Part shown: piece after piece, positions 45,517 through 54,389 of the stretch
Position numbering within the stretch: the stretch's first letter is position 1
Layout of the letters: each line of letters starts with the position of its first letter
DNA from: JALZVT01 sp964634815
Lineage (GTDB): Bacteria > Pseudomonadota > Gammaproteobacteria > Pseudomonadales > Azotimanducaceae
Direction of reading: 5' to 3'
Length of the DNA: 64,000 nt
Assembly (NCBI GenBank): GCA_964634815.1
Contig: CAZWMD010000009.1
Span: 55,535-119,534, forward strand
Notes under the pieces: model-generated
The model's input: the letters and a program-made list of their open reading frames with translations, nothing else
Told to the model about the DNA's origin: nothing
The model's database searches: none
Position numbers and translations under genes: made by a program

Positions 45517-46397
45517 TCGATCGCCAGCAACGGTAGCGTTTCGACTTCGCGTTTTAACCCGGAGAAGTCGAAAAGCCCTGTATCAGCAAGCTGCGATGGC
45601 GAAATATGACTCAGAGCGCGCGCGATGTTCTCCACCCGGCCCGGCTGTTCAATGTCCCACTGCGACAGCATCGCCTTTACCTTGGCCCGCTGCAAATTAG
45701 GCTGCGAGCCGCACAGATTGCAGGGAATGATCGGGTGAGACCTGGCTTGCGAAAACGCCTCAATGGTTTTCTCCCGAGCGTAGTAGAGCGGTCGAATCAC
45801 CACATTCGCGCCATCATCACTCAGCAACTTGGGTGGCATGGACTTTAGCGTACCGCCAAAGAACATATTTAAGAACAGGGTTTCAACGGCGTCGTCCAGG
45901 TGATGGCCGAGAGCTATCTTGTCTGCTCCAATTCGCTTTGCATGGCTATAAAGAATGCCCCGTCGCATTCGTGAGCAGACGGGACAGGTTGTTTTTCCCT
46001 CGGGGGTCAGCTCCTTAACGATTGAGTAGGTGTCTTCCTCCAAAACGTGATACTCAACACCAAGGGATTCCAAATATTGCGGCAGTACATGTTCCGGAAA
46101 ACCTGGTTGTTTTTGATCAAGGTTCACCGCAACTAACGAAAACTCTACCGGTGCATGGCGCCTTAGACTTAGCAGGACATCAAGCATGGTATAAGAGTCT
46201 TTGCCACCCGACACGCACACCATCACCTTATCGCCATCTTCGATCATCGAATAATCAGTGACCGCCTGACCGACCAGACGTCGCAAACGTTTCTGTAACT
46301 TGTTGAATTCGTAATGGGCGGCGCGATTGGTCACAAATCTGGGCTCAAATATCCGGGGGGTAGATTCTGCACGGCGCAGCACAAGCCCGCAATTCAT
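45513..46397 (-). CDS. ttcA: tRNA 2-thiocytidine synthetase TtcA
   Basis: 294 residues. PP-loop SGGKDS (63-68), CPVC (Cys138 and Cys141) and the distal CNLC pair (Cys226 and Cys229) are the ATP and [4Fe-4S] sites of TtcA, which thiolates cytidine 32 of several tRNAs. HHLDDAVETLFLNMFFGGTL is the family core. The ATG at 46397 is 3 bp from the stop of the upstream GGDEF-EAL gene, implying cotranscription. The first 25 residues are not typical and a later start (GTG at residue 22) is possible. Confidence 0.95.
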   Translation of the reverse strand: MNCGLVLRRAESTPRIFEPRFVTNRAAHYEFNKLQKRLRRLVGQAVTDYSMIEDGDKVMVCVSGGKDSYTMLDVLLSLRRHAPVEFSLVAVNLDQKQPGFPEHVLPQYLESLGVEYHVLEEDTYSIVKELTPEGKTTCPVCSRMRRGILYSHAKRIGADKIALGHHLDDAVETLFLNMFFGGTLKSMPPKLLSDDGANVVIRPLYYAREKTIEAFSQARSHPIIPCNLCGSQPNLQRAKVKAMLSQWDIEQPGRVENIARALSHISPSQLADTGLFDFSGLKREVETLPLLAID

Positions 46398-46400
46398 TGT

Positions 46401-47918
46401 TTATGCAGGTAATCCGGCCTCTTCAGCAGTGTCCGACTGGACTTCGCTGTGCCTGGGAGATTGGCTGAGGTAGTGTTTGGCCGCGTTGGCCGGCATCGGG
46501 GGGCTGAAGTAATACCCTTGAATCTGGGCGCAGCCCAGTTCAGCCAGAACCTTAAGCTCTGACGCCTTTTCAACACCCTCAGCAACAACATCGAGCTGTA
46601 GTTGCCTGCCCAAAGCAATAATTGACTCAATCAGCCTCCGATCGGCTGACTGGGAAGTTGACTCCGGCTTGAGTGCATTAACAAAGGATCGATCAATTTT
46701 TAGCACATCAAAATCAAACTCTCGCAGATGGCTGAGCGAGGAGTAACCGGTGCCAAAATCATCCAATGCAATCCTGGCCCCCAAACGGCGCGCCTTGACC
46801 AAAAACTCACGGTACAGTTCTTTGTCGTCAACCAACAAACTCTCCGTAATCTCCAGCGTCAAACGCGCAGTTTCAGGAGAATCCAGCAGCTGCAGCAGTT
46901 TCTCGGCATCCGCTGCATCACCCAGCTGGCGAATACTGATATTGATCGACAGGCGAAGATCTGGATGACCAGTTTGCGCCCAAGTACGCAATTGCCGCTG
47001 AGCTGTTTGAACAATCCAGTATCCAATCTCGACGATCAGCCCGGTCTTCTCAGCAATAGGAATGAAATCCTGAGGTGAGACAAGGCCACGGGTAGGATGG
47101 TGCCAGCGAAGCAACGCCTCGAAAGACACTACTCGATCTGAAAACTGGTCTACCAATGGCTGGTAGTAGAGCTCAAATTGATCCTCAATAAGCGCGCTCC
47201 GCAGCGCAGTTTCCAGCTCATACAATGTCTGCGCGCGGGTATTCATAGCTGATTCATAATGAACTGCATCGTTTCCGCCAGACCGAGCGGCCTCGGCGCA
47301 GGCCAGGTCAGCTTGCTGAAGTATTTCTCCAACACGCATTGGTGATTTTTGGGTTGGCTGATCGAGCGCTTTAGACAAAACACGTACGCCAACACTTGCC
47401 GTGACAGTCACCTCTTTATCAAGCACAGAAAATGGCTTTGACATTGCCGTGACGATTGCAGAGGAAATTTGCGACAGCTCTTCAGAGTCACTCAACGCCT
47501 CCAGCAATACTCCAAACCGTCCTCCGCCCAGCCGGGCCAGGGTATCGGTTTCTCGCACCGCCATCTTCAGGCGGCGGCCTGACTCTCTTAGAACCTGATC
47601 TCCGACGATGTACCCCATCGAGTCATTGAGCCGACCAAAGCCGTCGAGATCGATCGTAAGCACAGCACCAGCGTGAACCTCTGTTGACCCTGAGGCGTTC
47701 TCCATAGCATCCAGAAAACCCTCGAGCCTGCCACGAAACAGGCTGACGTTCGGCAGCCGGGTGAGCTTGTCGCGATGGGCTTGCCAAAGCGCCAGACGTT
47801 CAGAGTTACTATTCTGGCTGCTAAATCGCAGCGCACGAAAACAGACATAACCAAGGGCAAACACAAGGCCCAGAGTCGGCAGCAGCAGTTGAGAAAGCGG
47901 TGAGGGAAGTTCAGCCAT
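46401..47918 (-). CDS. Membrane GGDEF-EAL protein, probable c-di-GMP phosphodiesterase
   Basis: 505 residues: one N-terminal membrane helix (10-30), a GGDEF-type domain (about 48-220) and an EAL domain (about 235-490). The GGDEF active site reads GGGRF (131-135), lacking the acidic residues needed for cyclase activity, so it is probably inactive or GTP-sensing. The EAL domain keeps EALLRW (267-272), NISIRQL, ITES, DDFGTG (386-391), KIDRSFV and EGVE, so hydrolysis of cyclic di-GMP is expected. Being only 3 bp from ttcA is an odd pairing of second-messenger and tRNA functions. Confidence 0.88.
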   Translation of the reverse strand: MAELPSPLSQLLLPTLGLVFALGYVCFRALRFSSQNSNSERLALWQAHRDKLTRLPNVSLFRGRLEGFLDAMENASGSTEVHAGAVLTIDLDGFGRLNDSMGYIVGDQVLRESGRRLKMAVRETDTLARLGGGRFGVLLEALSDSEELSQISSAIVTAMSKPFSVLDKEVTVTASVGVRVLSKALDQPTQKSPMRVGEILQQADLACAEAARSGGNDAVHYESAMNTRAQTLYELETALRSALIEDQFELYYQPLVDQFSDRVVSFEALLRWHHPTRGLVSPQDFIPIAEKTGLIVEIGYWIVQTAQRQLRTWAQTGHPDLRLSINISIRQLGDAADAEKLLQLLDSPETARLTLEITESLLVDDKELYREFLVKARRLGARIALDDFGTGYSSLSHLREFDFDVLKIDRSFVNALKPESTSQSADRRLIESIIALGRQLQLDVVAEGVEKASELKVLAELGCAQIQGYYFSPPMPANAAKHYLSQSPRHSEVQSDTAEEAGLPA

Positions 47919-47997
47919 ACTCCAATAAAGTTAGTAGAGGAGAAACAGGGTGCAACTTCGTCAATTCTTTGCCGCGGCTGTGTCGATAACCTGCTGG

Positions 47998-48033
47998 AAT
48001 GCAGTTGCAATGCAGTTGTGTTGTTAAACAACA
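47998..48033. repeat. Direct and inverted repeats in the ybbP to GGDEF-EAL spacer
   Basis: AATGCAGTTG is repeated at 47998-48007 and 48009-48018, directly followed by the 7-bp inverted repeat TGTTGTT-A-AACAACA (48019-48033). They lie upstream of the GGDEF-EAL start (47918) and just past the ybbP stop. They could be operator sites or a 3'-end structure; no T-run follows. Confidence 0.4.
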
Positions 48034-48042
48034 GACTCAGAA

Positions 48043-50598
48043 CTAATCAAGGCCCCTCAAGACACGCATCGGTGGGCTGGCAATCAATGAGCGCGAACCT
48101 GTTAGGCCAACAGTAGCAACCAACAACGCGCCAGCAATAGGTGCCCCCAACCAGAACCACCCATGGAATACGGGTTGTAGCTCAAAAATCTGAGTTTGCA
48201 ACAGCGCAACCGCCAGCTCAGCGCCGGCGACCGCAAGCAGACCAGACAGAGCGCCGAGTGTTAAAAATTCAACAGCCAAAGAACCGGCAATTAACCCTCG
48301 TGTGGCACCTAAAGCACGTAACAGTCCATGTTCTGCAAGCCGCTCGTCACGACTTGACTGAATGCTTGCCAGTAACACGAGCGCGCCAGAAACCAGCACT
48401 AGTCCGAGGACCAATTCAATGGCTTGAGTGACCCGATCAACAATAGACTGCACCTGCTCAATTATATCTTCCATGGGAATCACACTGACCGTAGGAAACT
48501 CGCGCAGGAACTCGTTGAGGGCACGCTGCTCTGATCTGGGCAGGTGAAAGCTGGTCATAAAGGTTGTAGGGATGTTCTCAAGCATCGCCGGAGAAAAGAT
48601 CACAAAAAAGTTGGGCCGCATACTGTCCCAATCCACGCGCCGCAGGTTTGTGACCCGGCCGGATATCAGGGCTCCAGCCACATCCACCGACAGCGTATCG
48701 CCAATACTCAAACCATGCTCCCGGGCATAGTCGTCTTCGAGCGAAATCAACTTTTCACTTGAGTCCGGCGCCCACCAATCGCCTTCTACGAGGACATTCT
48801 CCGCAGGCTTTTCAGCGGCATAGGTCAGGTTACGTTCGTTATCAAGATCATTCTCAAAGAGACCTTCGCGCTGCGCATTCCACTCATCAATCGTCAGGGA
48901 ATTCACTCCAACGATTCGACCTCTAATCATGGGGAACAGCTCGCCTACCCGCTGGCTAATATTTTCGAGTTTCGCAGCAACACCGGTCACTTCTTCGGGC
49001 GTCACGTTCATCACAAAATGGTTTGGCACATCATCTGGCAATTGTTCGCGCCACTCAGAGAGCAGTGACGTTCTAACCAGCAACAAGATAAGCAACAACA
49101 TTATTGCGAGACCAAAAATCAGCATCTGCGCAATGCTGGTTCGAGATCGACGCTGAATTCCAGCCAACGCCAGGCGCCAGAACGACCCCGCTTGCATACC
49201 TAAAGCGCCAGTACCACGTAGCGCGAGCCAGGCAACCAGAGCAAACACAATGAGTACCGATGCCACTGCACCCAGTGTGTAGAGCGTAAGCACAGCACTG
49301 CCGCTATACCAAAGCAATAAAACGATTGTTCCAAATATCGCTGCAGAGTAGGTAGCGATACCTGCAAAGTCTCCGTCCGTCAGATCTCGACGGATTACTC
49401 GCATCGGCGAAATGTTTCGCAATGCAAGAAGTGGAGGTAACGCAAAACTCAATAGGCAGATAAAACCAGTGACCGCTCCGAGAACATAGGGTTTCAGACC
49501 GGCAGCCGGCAGACTTCCAGGAATAAGATCATTCACAAAGGCCAATACTATTTGTTGCAGCAGGTTACCAACCAACAAGCCAGCCGCGACCCCAAGCGTC
49601 CCCACAATAAGCAGCACACCAAGAAAATTTCTCAATACGACCTTGGGGGTGGCGCCCAGCGTTTTCAGCACGCCAACATGATCAAAGTGACGGCGTGAAT
49701 AACGATGTGCAGCAAGCGCAACGGCCACACCGGCGAGCAACACAGCAAGCAGCCCCCCTAACAGCAGGAAGCTCTCGGCACGTCCCAACGCGTTACCAAT
49801 AGCTTCACTGCTATCGCGCGCGCCCAACCAGCGATAACGTTTTACTTCGTCGTCATTTAACGTTTCAAAGGCCGCCTCAATGTCCGCACTGTCTCCGCGC
49901 AACAAATAGCGATAACTAATTCGGCTGCCCGGCTGCACGATCTGGGTCGCCGCGAGATCTTCAATGCGCATCAGCGCCCGGGGCGCAAGATCTGTAAAGC
50001 TGCCTCCTCTGTCCGGCTCTCGAGTTAGAACGCGAGTAACCTTCAGCGATTTGAATCCCACATCAACCTGATCACCGAGTGATAGAGACAGCGCAGGAAA
50101 CAGTCGAGCATCGAGCCAGATTTCCCCGGGAAGAGGTAACTCCTGGGTCACAGCATCAGGCCCAAAGGGTTCTTCGCTCACGCGCAGTACACCACGGAGC
50201 GGATAGGCATCACTGACGGCTTTCACAGAGGCGAGAAGATTTGCCTCGGGACCGGTGTAAAGCATGCTTGCAAAGGTCACCGTTTCTGCCTGCTGAAGCC
50301 CCAATGCTCGGGCAGAATCGCGAATAGACTCCGGAGCCGGAGCTGACCCGCTGAGAACCCGGTCAGCAGCCAGGAAAGTGGCTGATTGTTCGATCAAGGC
50401 ACTTTGCAGTCGATCCACAAACAGGGATATCGCTGTGACAGAGGCCACCGCCACAACTATGGCGGCCAGAAGCAAGCGCAACTCGCCAGATCGCCAGTCG
50501 CGAGAGGCAAGTTTCAGCGCAAGACCCAGGAAACGATGAGCTCGAGCAGGGCCAGTCGAGTTGTTCCCGGCTCCCGAGTATGTAGGCCCGGCGCTCAG
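48043..50598 (-). CDS. ybbP: ABC transporter permease YbbP (FtsX-like)
   Basis: About 851 residues with two FtsX-like permease modules. It has the same order of segments as E. coli YbbP (ADRVLSGSAPAPESI, NVKAV-like ASVKAVSDAYPLRG, RRVDWDSMRPNFFVIF). Partner of YbbA; the pair is implicated in export or membrane remodelling of unknown substrate. No ATG or GTG lies at the N-terminus. The frame runs up through SRDWRSGELRLLL, the expected family opening, to CTG at 50598. This CTG has AGGAG eight bases upstream and overlaps the ybbA stop as CTGA. A TTG at 50481 gives 812 residues but cuts into the conserved N-terminus and has no ribosome site. Confidence 0.88.
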   Translation of the reverse strand: MSAGPTYSGAGNNSTGPARAHRFLGLALKLASRDWRSGELRLLLAAIVVAVASVTAISLFVDRLQSALIEQSATFLAADRVLSGSAPAPESIRDSARALGLQQAETVTFASMLYTGPEANLLASVKAVSDAYPLRGVLRVSEEPFGPDAVTQELPLPGEIWLDARLFPALSLSLGDQVDVGFKSLKVTRVLTREPDRGGSFTDLAPRALMRIEDLAATQIVQPGSRISYRYLLRGDSADIEAAFETLNDDEVKRYRWLGARDSSEAIGNALGRAESFLLLGGLLAVLLAGVAVALAAHRYSRRHFDHVGVLKTLGATPKVVLRNFLGVLLIVGTLGVAAGLLVGNLLQQIVLAFVNDLIPGSLPAAGLKPYVLGAVTGFICLLSFALPPLLALRNISPMRVIRRDLTDGDFAGIATYSAAIFGTIVLLLWYSGSAVLTLYTLGAVASVLIVFALVAWLALRGTGALGMQAGSFWRLALAGIQRRSRTSIAQMLIFGLAIMLLLILLLVRTSLLSEWREQLPDDVPNHFVMNVTPEEVTGVAAKLENISQRVGELFPMIRGRIVGVNSLTIDEWNAQREGLFENDLDNERNLTYAAEKPAENVLVEGDWWAPDSSEKLISLEDDYAREHGLSIGDTLSVDVAGALISGRVTNLRRVDWDSMRPNFFVIFSPAMLENIPTTFMTSFHLPRSEQRALNEFLREFPTVSVIPMEDIIEQVQSIVDRVTQAIELVLGLVLVSGALVLLASIQSSRDERLAEHGLLRALGATRGLIAGSLAVEFLTLGALSGLLAVAGAELAVALLQTQIFELQPVFHGWFWLGAPIAGALLVATVGLTGSRSLIASPPMRVLRGLD

Positions 50599-51314
50599 TG
50601 GCTTTGCTCCTGCACAAGCTGGCCCGCATCTACCGTCACACTACGGGCGCAGCGCTCTGCGAGTCGGGGATCGTGAGTAACCAGCACCAGGGTTGTGCCA
50701 AAGTCGGCATTGAGTTGAAACAGTAGTTCGGTGACCTTGGCACCCGTTGCGGTGTCCAGATTGCCCGTGGGCTCGTCTGCAAAAAGCACCTGTGGTCGGC
50801 AGGCAAAGGCCCGCGCAATAGCAACCCGTTGCTGCTCACCACCTGACAGCTGGCGTGGATAGTGATGTCCACGATCTGATAAGCCTACCCGAGCCAACAA
50901 CTCGACGGCCCGCTCCGACGCATCCGCATCCCCTTTTAGCTCTATCGGCAGCATGACGTTTTCGGCCGCAGTCAGGCTTCCAAGGAGCTGAAAGTTCTGG
51001 AACACAAAGCCCACCAACCGGCCGCGAAGTAACGCCCGGGCCTCTTCATCCAGTGTCGTCAATTCCTCTCCCGCCAGAGAAACGCTACCGCTACTGGGGA
51101 TATCCAACCCTGCAAGGATGCCTAACAAGGTGGTCTTGCCCGAGCCTGAGGCACCAATCACCGCGAGACTCTCACCCGCGTCGATGGCAATGTTAATGTT
51201 CTTCAATATGGTTAGAGGCCCCGCCGCGGTTTGCACCGTTTTGGCGAGGTCCCTGGCAGCAACCATGGGCGCTCGGGACTCTGTTATCTGCGCCCCTGAA
51301 CTGGATACCGACAT
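50595..51314 (-). CDS. ybbA: ABC transporter ATP-binding protein YbbA
   Basis: A 239-residue LolD/MacB-type ATPase: Walker A GASGSGKTT, Q-loop FVFQNFQLL, signature LSGGEQQRVAIARAFA, Walker B VLFADEPTGNLD and switch His in VTHDPRL. The order ybbA-ybbP beside tesA matches E. coli. The longest ATG at 51314 overlaps the divergent tesA ATG (CATG). The ATG at 51266 (VAARDLAKTVQTA) fits the family length better and would leave room for promoters, so the first 16 residues are uncertain. Confidence 0.93.
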   Translation of the reverse strand: MSVSSSGAQITESRAPMVAARDLAKTVQTAAGPLTILKNINIAIDAGESLAVIGASGSGKTTLLGILAGLDIPSSGSVSLAGEELTTLDEEARALLRGRLVGFVFQNFQLLGSLTAAENVMLPIELKGDADASERAVELLARVGLSDRGHHYPRQLSGGEQQRVAIARAFACRPQVLFADEPTGNLDTATGAKVTELLFQLNADFGTTLVLVTHDPRLAERCARSVTVDAGQLVQEQSH

Positions 51315-52173
51315 GCGTATTACTTCTTACTATTCTAGTTGTGATTCTCGTTGTGATGGCACCAAAGCCGCCCCTGATTATGTGGCAGCACGGTCATACT
51401 ACTGTGAATCGGTCCGCGAGTGGCTGACCAAACATGGCCGCACTGGCCTATTCGGCCTCGTGCTTGTTCTACTGGGTGCCTGTTCCGAGCCCGATAGCCG
51501 ACAAACCCCGCAATCATCCGAACCTCTGGGTAAGCGTGCTGAGCCTTCGCACGACTCTGCACTAGAAGACGCCGGGGTCTCGACAGAAGCGGCCCTGAAA
51601 GTGCTGGTGTTCGGCGACAGCATCAGTGCAGCCTACGGCATTCGTCGCGACGACGGGTGGGTTACTCTGCTGGAAACCAGACTAAGACAACCTTATCCGA
51701 GTGCCCAGGTCATCAACGCCAGCGTTTCAGGGGAGACGACTCAGGGTGGCAGAGCCCGGCTGCAGGCAGCGCTGGACCGGCACGCTCCAGACCTGGTTAT
51801 TCTGGAACTCGGCGGCAATGATGCGTTACGTGGCTATCCCGTAGACAGGTTGCGAGATAACCTGGGTGCCATGACCCAGATGAGCCAGGCCCAGGGCGCC
51901 AGGGTCGTGCTTATGGGTATGCAGATTCCACCCAACTATGGCCCCCACTACACCCGCGAATTCGCTGCTGCCTTCAAACAGGTGGCAGACGCTCACAACG
52001 CCTACCTGGTACCGTTTTTTCTGGAAGGAGTCGCCCTGGTGGAGGGTATGATTCAGAACGACGGCATCCACCCAACCACTCAAGCCCAACCCTTGCTCAT
52101 GGAAACCGGCTGGCAAGCCCTGGTTGCCACCCTGAGTGAACAGTTCCCGCTGCTGGGATCGAGCCCGGAATAG
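51313..52173 (+). CDS. tesA: Lipoprotein arylesterase / lysophospholipase TesA (SGNH hydrolase)
   Basis: Up to 286 residues. A hydrophobic segment ends in the lipobox LLGAC (Cys near 57), so it is a lipoprotein, unlike the soluble periplasmic E. coli TesA. The SGNH blocks are complete: FGDSISAAYG (catalytic Ser), SVSGETT (Gly), LGGNDALRG (Asn) and NDGIHPTTQ (Asp and His). It hydrolyses acyl esters or thioesters at the membrane. The ATG at 51313 is the first start, but it leaves a 35-residue hydrophilic leader before the signal. GTG at 51382 or a later codon would be more normal; no ribosome site decides it. Divergent from ybbA; convergent with trhO (12 bp). Confidence 0.9.
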   Translation: MRITSYYSSCDSRCDGTKAAPDYVAARSYYCESVREWLTKHGRTGLFGLVLVLLGACSEPDSRQTPQSSEPLGKRAEPSHDSALEDAGVSTEAALKVLVFGDSISAAYGIRRDDGWVTLLETRLRQPYPSAQVINASVSGETTQGGRARLQAALDRHAPDLVILELGGNDALRGYPVDRLRDNLGAMTQMSQAQGARVVLMGMQIPPNYGPHYTREFAAAFKQVADAHNAYLVPFFLEGVALVEGMIQNDGIHPTTQAQPLLMETGWQALVATLSEQFPLLGSSPE

Positions 52174-52185
52174 CCGCTGACACCG

Positions 52186-53175
52186 CTAATCGTCAGACAC
52201 TGATGGCGCGCCCTGGGCATCGGGGCCGATATGAGTGGCGCCGCGTGCTGCCGCCAGCTCCATTTGTTTCTGACGTTCTCGAAAACCGTCACGCTGTTCA
52301 GGTTTAACTTCATTAATGCAACGCGGACAGCTGACGCCAATAACGTAGTCGGGATGGTTACTCTCTGACTTGGGCAACGGACGACGACAGGCGTGGCATT
52401 GCAAATAGTCGCCTGGCTGCAGATTCACATCCAGCGCGACCCGCTGATCAAAAACGAAGCACTCACCCGCCCAACGGTTATCGCTGCGCCCTTCCATGGT
52501 CTCCAGGTACTTGAGCACTCCGCCATCAAGCTGATAAACCGATTCAAACCCCTGGTCCAGCAGATAGGCCGCTGCTTTCTCACAGCGAATGCCTCCCGTG
52601 CAAAACATGGCAACCCGCGGCTGACTCTTGGGATCAAGATTGTTTTCAACAAACTGTGGAAACTCTCGAAACGTTGAAGTGTCTGGGTTTATTGCTCCCG
52701 GGAAGGTACCAACTTCGACTTCATAACTGTTGCGCGTATCAACCACCACCACCTCAGGATCATCAAGCAAGGCGTTGAAGTCAGAGGCGCCAACATGTTC
52801 ACCGGTACGCAGCGCCGGTGTCACCGGCCGGCCGAAGCTCACAATCTCATCCTTCACTTTGACTTTCATGCGCAGAAACGCCGCTTCACCTTCTCTAGCG
52901 GCCGAGCACTTGTACTGCAACTCACTAAATTCAGGTTGCCCAAGCAAGAACTCCGCTAGTGCATCGAGCGCCTGTGGGCTACCCGATACCGTGCCGTTAA
53001 CCCCTTCAGTGGCGAGCAACAGGGTTCCAAGTATTTTCGATTTTTCGCACAGTTGTTTGAGCGATTCACACAGTTGCGAGACGCGCTCTACGGACATCAG
53101 CGGATGAACAAAATGATAGAGCGCCATCACCAACCCAGGGGCATCGGGCGCTTCAGTGGAAGGTAATTTAGTCAC
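52186..53175 (-). CDS. trhO: tRNA uridine(34) hydroxylase TrhO (rhodanese family)
   Basis: 329 residues from GTG 53175. N-terminal acylphosphatase-like domain (LYHFVHPL, LLATEGVNGTVSGS, RMKVKVKDEIVSFG), then a rhodanese domain with active Cys in MFCTGGIRCEKAA, and a C-terminal cysteine-rich module (CHACRRPLP, VSCPRC). The family makes 5-hydroxyuridine at tRNA position 34 in an oxygen-dependent reaction. The start is uncertain: GTG 53175 overlaps the bolA stop by 8 bp; ATG 53127 (MALYHFV) would remove 16 residues without harming the domain. A longer frame to 53280 is unlikely. Confidence 0.9.
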   Translation of the reverse strand: MTKLPSTEAPDAPGLVMALYHFVHPLMSVERVSQLCESLKQLCEKSKILGTLLLATEGVNGTVSGSPQALDALAEFLLGQPEFSELQYKCSAAREGEAAFLRMKVKVKDEIVSFGRPVTPALRTGEHVGASDFNALLDDPEVVVVDTRNSYEVEVGTFPGAINPDTSTFREFPQFVENNLDPKSQPRVAMFCTGGIRCEKAAAYLLDQGFESVYQLDGGVLKYLETMEGRSDNRWAGECFVFDQRVALDVNLQPGDYLQCHACRRPLPKSESNHPDYVIGVSCPRCINEVKPEQRDGFRERQKQMELAAARGATHIGPDAQGAPSVSDD

Positions 53176-53515
53176 CGGACACCGGTTTGTTCTCACCCCC
53201 AAGGCAAGGTGGCGACAAAGGTGCGCTGCCAAACCGTTTTTGCCATTCAGAGGTTGTGTAAGTGTGTATGGCCATCGCATGTACCGAGCCTGCCAGCAGA
53301 TCTTGTAGCAGAGAATTGACGGCTCGATGACGCTTTATTCGGCTGAGTTCCACAAAGTCTTCGCTGACCATCACCAGTTTGAAATGAGTTTCCGAATTGG
53401 CGGGTACATTGTGTTGATGACTCTCGTTTATCACCTCCAGGTGATCGAGTTCAAACGCCTGGGTGAGCCGCTGCTCGATTTCACTCGAGACCTTTATCCC
53501 TGAGTCGTCAGCCAT
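53168..53515 (-). CDS. bolA: BolA-family protein
   Basis: A 115-residue protein with the BolA fold: IEQRLTQAFELDHLEVINES, conserved His in the HQHNVPANSETHFKLV stretch, RIKRHRAVNSLL and HAMAIHTYTTSEW. BolA proteins pair with monothiol glutaredoxins through a shared [2Fe-2S] cluster and affect iron use and cell shape. The ATG at 53515 overlaps the phosphatase stop by 8 bp, with GAGAAG as a probable ribosome site. The tail after the domain is Pro/Gly-rich. Confidence 0.92.
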   Translation of the reverse strand: MADDSGIKVSSEIEQRLTQAFELDHLEVINESHQHNVPANSETHFKLVMVSEDFVELSRIKRHRAVNSLLQDLLAGSVHAMAIHTYTTSEWQKRFGSAPLSPPCLGGENKPVSGD

Positions 53516-54347
53516 CTTGCTTCTCCGCGTGTGGGAACGCTACCAGGATTGCAGAAATGTTATCCACTCCACCCGCTTCGTTGGCGGCATCAACTATGGC
53601 ATCAAGCAATCGCTGAGGCGTTTTATGAGCCTTGAATAAGTTGTCCAAAGCAACGGGATCGAGCATATCGGTGACACCATCGCTACAGAGCATGTAAACA
53701 TCCTCCGCCTGAGGAATATCCTGCAGAACTTGTACCTCAACTTCAGACTCAATACCCAATGCTCTGGTAATGATGTTTCGATTTGGGGCCGAGCGAGCCT
53801 CAGCTGGCGTCATGACCCCGCCGTCGACAAGCTGCTGAACAACACTATGATCTCGGGTAAGTTGCACAAGCTCGCCGCAGCGATGACGGTAGATTCGAGA
53901 GTCACCAACGTTTCCCAACCAGACAACGTCTCCGATCAACTGCAGGGCAACCAGGGTTGTCCCCATATTGTTCAGGCTCGGATCGGTCTGCGACAGGGTG
54001 TAGATGGCGCGATTTGCATCCTCAATAACCTGCTGCATCCCCAGTCCTGCACCGAGCCCTTTGAGTACCAACTCAACGGCCTGGTGACTTGCGACTTCTC
54101 CCGCATTCAGACCACCCATGCCATCCGCAAGGACCGCACTGCCGGTATGTGCCAGAAACCCTATAGAGTCTTCGTTGTTGGGCCGAACCTTGCCGGCGTG
54201 CGAGCGCGCGACCATCTGCAGCGCAGCAGCAGAACCAGGGGTTTCAGAGTTGAGGACTTCAGTGACGATAACGGTGAGATCAGGAACTACAATACCCACA
54301 GTATACCGAGGCCACTCTTGTTGGTCGCCAACCGAGTACCCAGGCAT
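53508..54347 (-). CDS. PP2C-type serine/threonine protein phosphatase
   Basis: 279 residues with the complete bacterial PP2C (PrpC/Stp) motif series: RPNNEDS, LADGMGGLNAGEVAS, GTTLVAL, VGDSRIYR, QLTRDHS, ITRALG, LCSDGVTDML and DNISAILV. The aspartates bind the two catalytic metal ions. Cytoplasmic. The first 30-40 residues precede the domain and have no ribosome site at the ATG (54347), so a later start is possible. The only protein Ser/Thr kinase in the window is the giant kinase at 39007-45516; whether they are partners is unknown. Confidence 0.9.
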   Translation of the reverse strand: MPGYSVGDQQEWPRYTVGIVVPDLTVIVTEVLNSETPGSAAALQMVARSHAGKVRPNNEDSIGFLAHTGSAVLADGMGGLNAGEVASHQAVELVLKGLGAGLGMQQVIEDANRAIYTLSQTDPSLNNMGTTLVALQLIGDVVWLGNVGDSRIYRHRCGELVQLTRDHSVVQQLVDGGVMTPAEARSAPNRNIITRALGIESEVEVQVLQDIPQAEDVYMLCSDGVTDMLDPVALDNLFKAHKTPQRLLDAIVDAANEAGGVDNISAILVAFPHAEKQDG

Positions 54348-54389
54348 GGTAAAATTTTTGCTTTATTGGACCCAGGTGACCCAAGCCAG

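Noticed and set aside
53730..54389. Upstream extension of the YaaA frame (220 codons)
   Set aside because: It is antisense to the PP2C gene and lacks YaaA similarity; the family N-terminus begins at ATG 54390.
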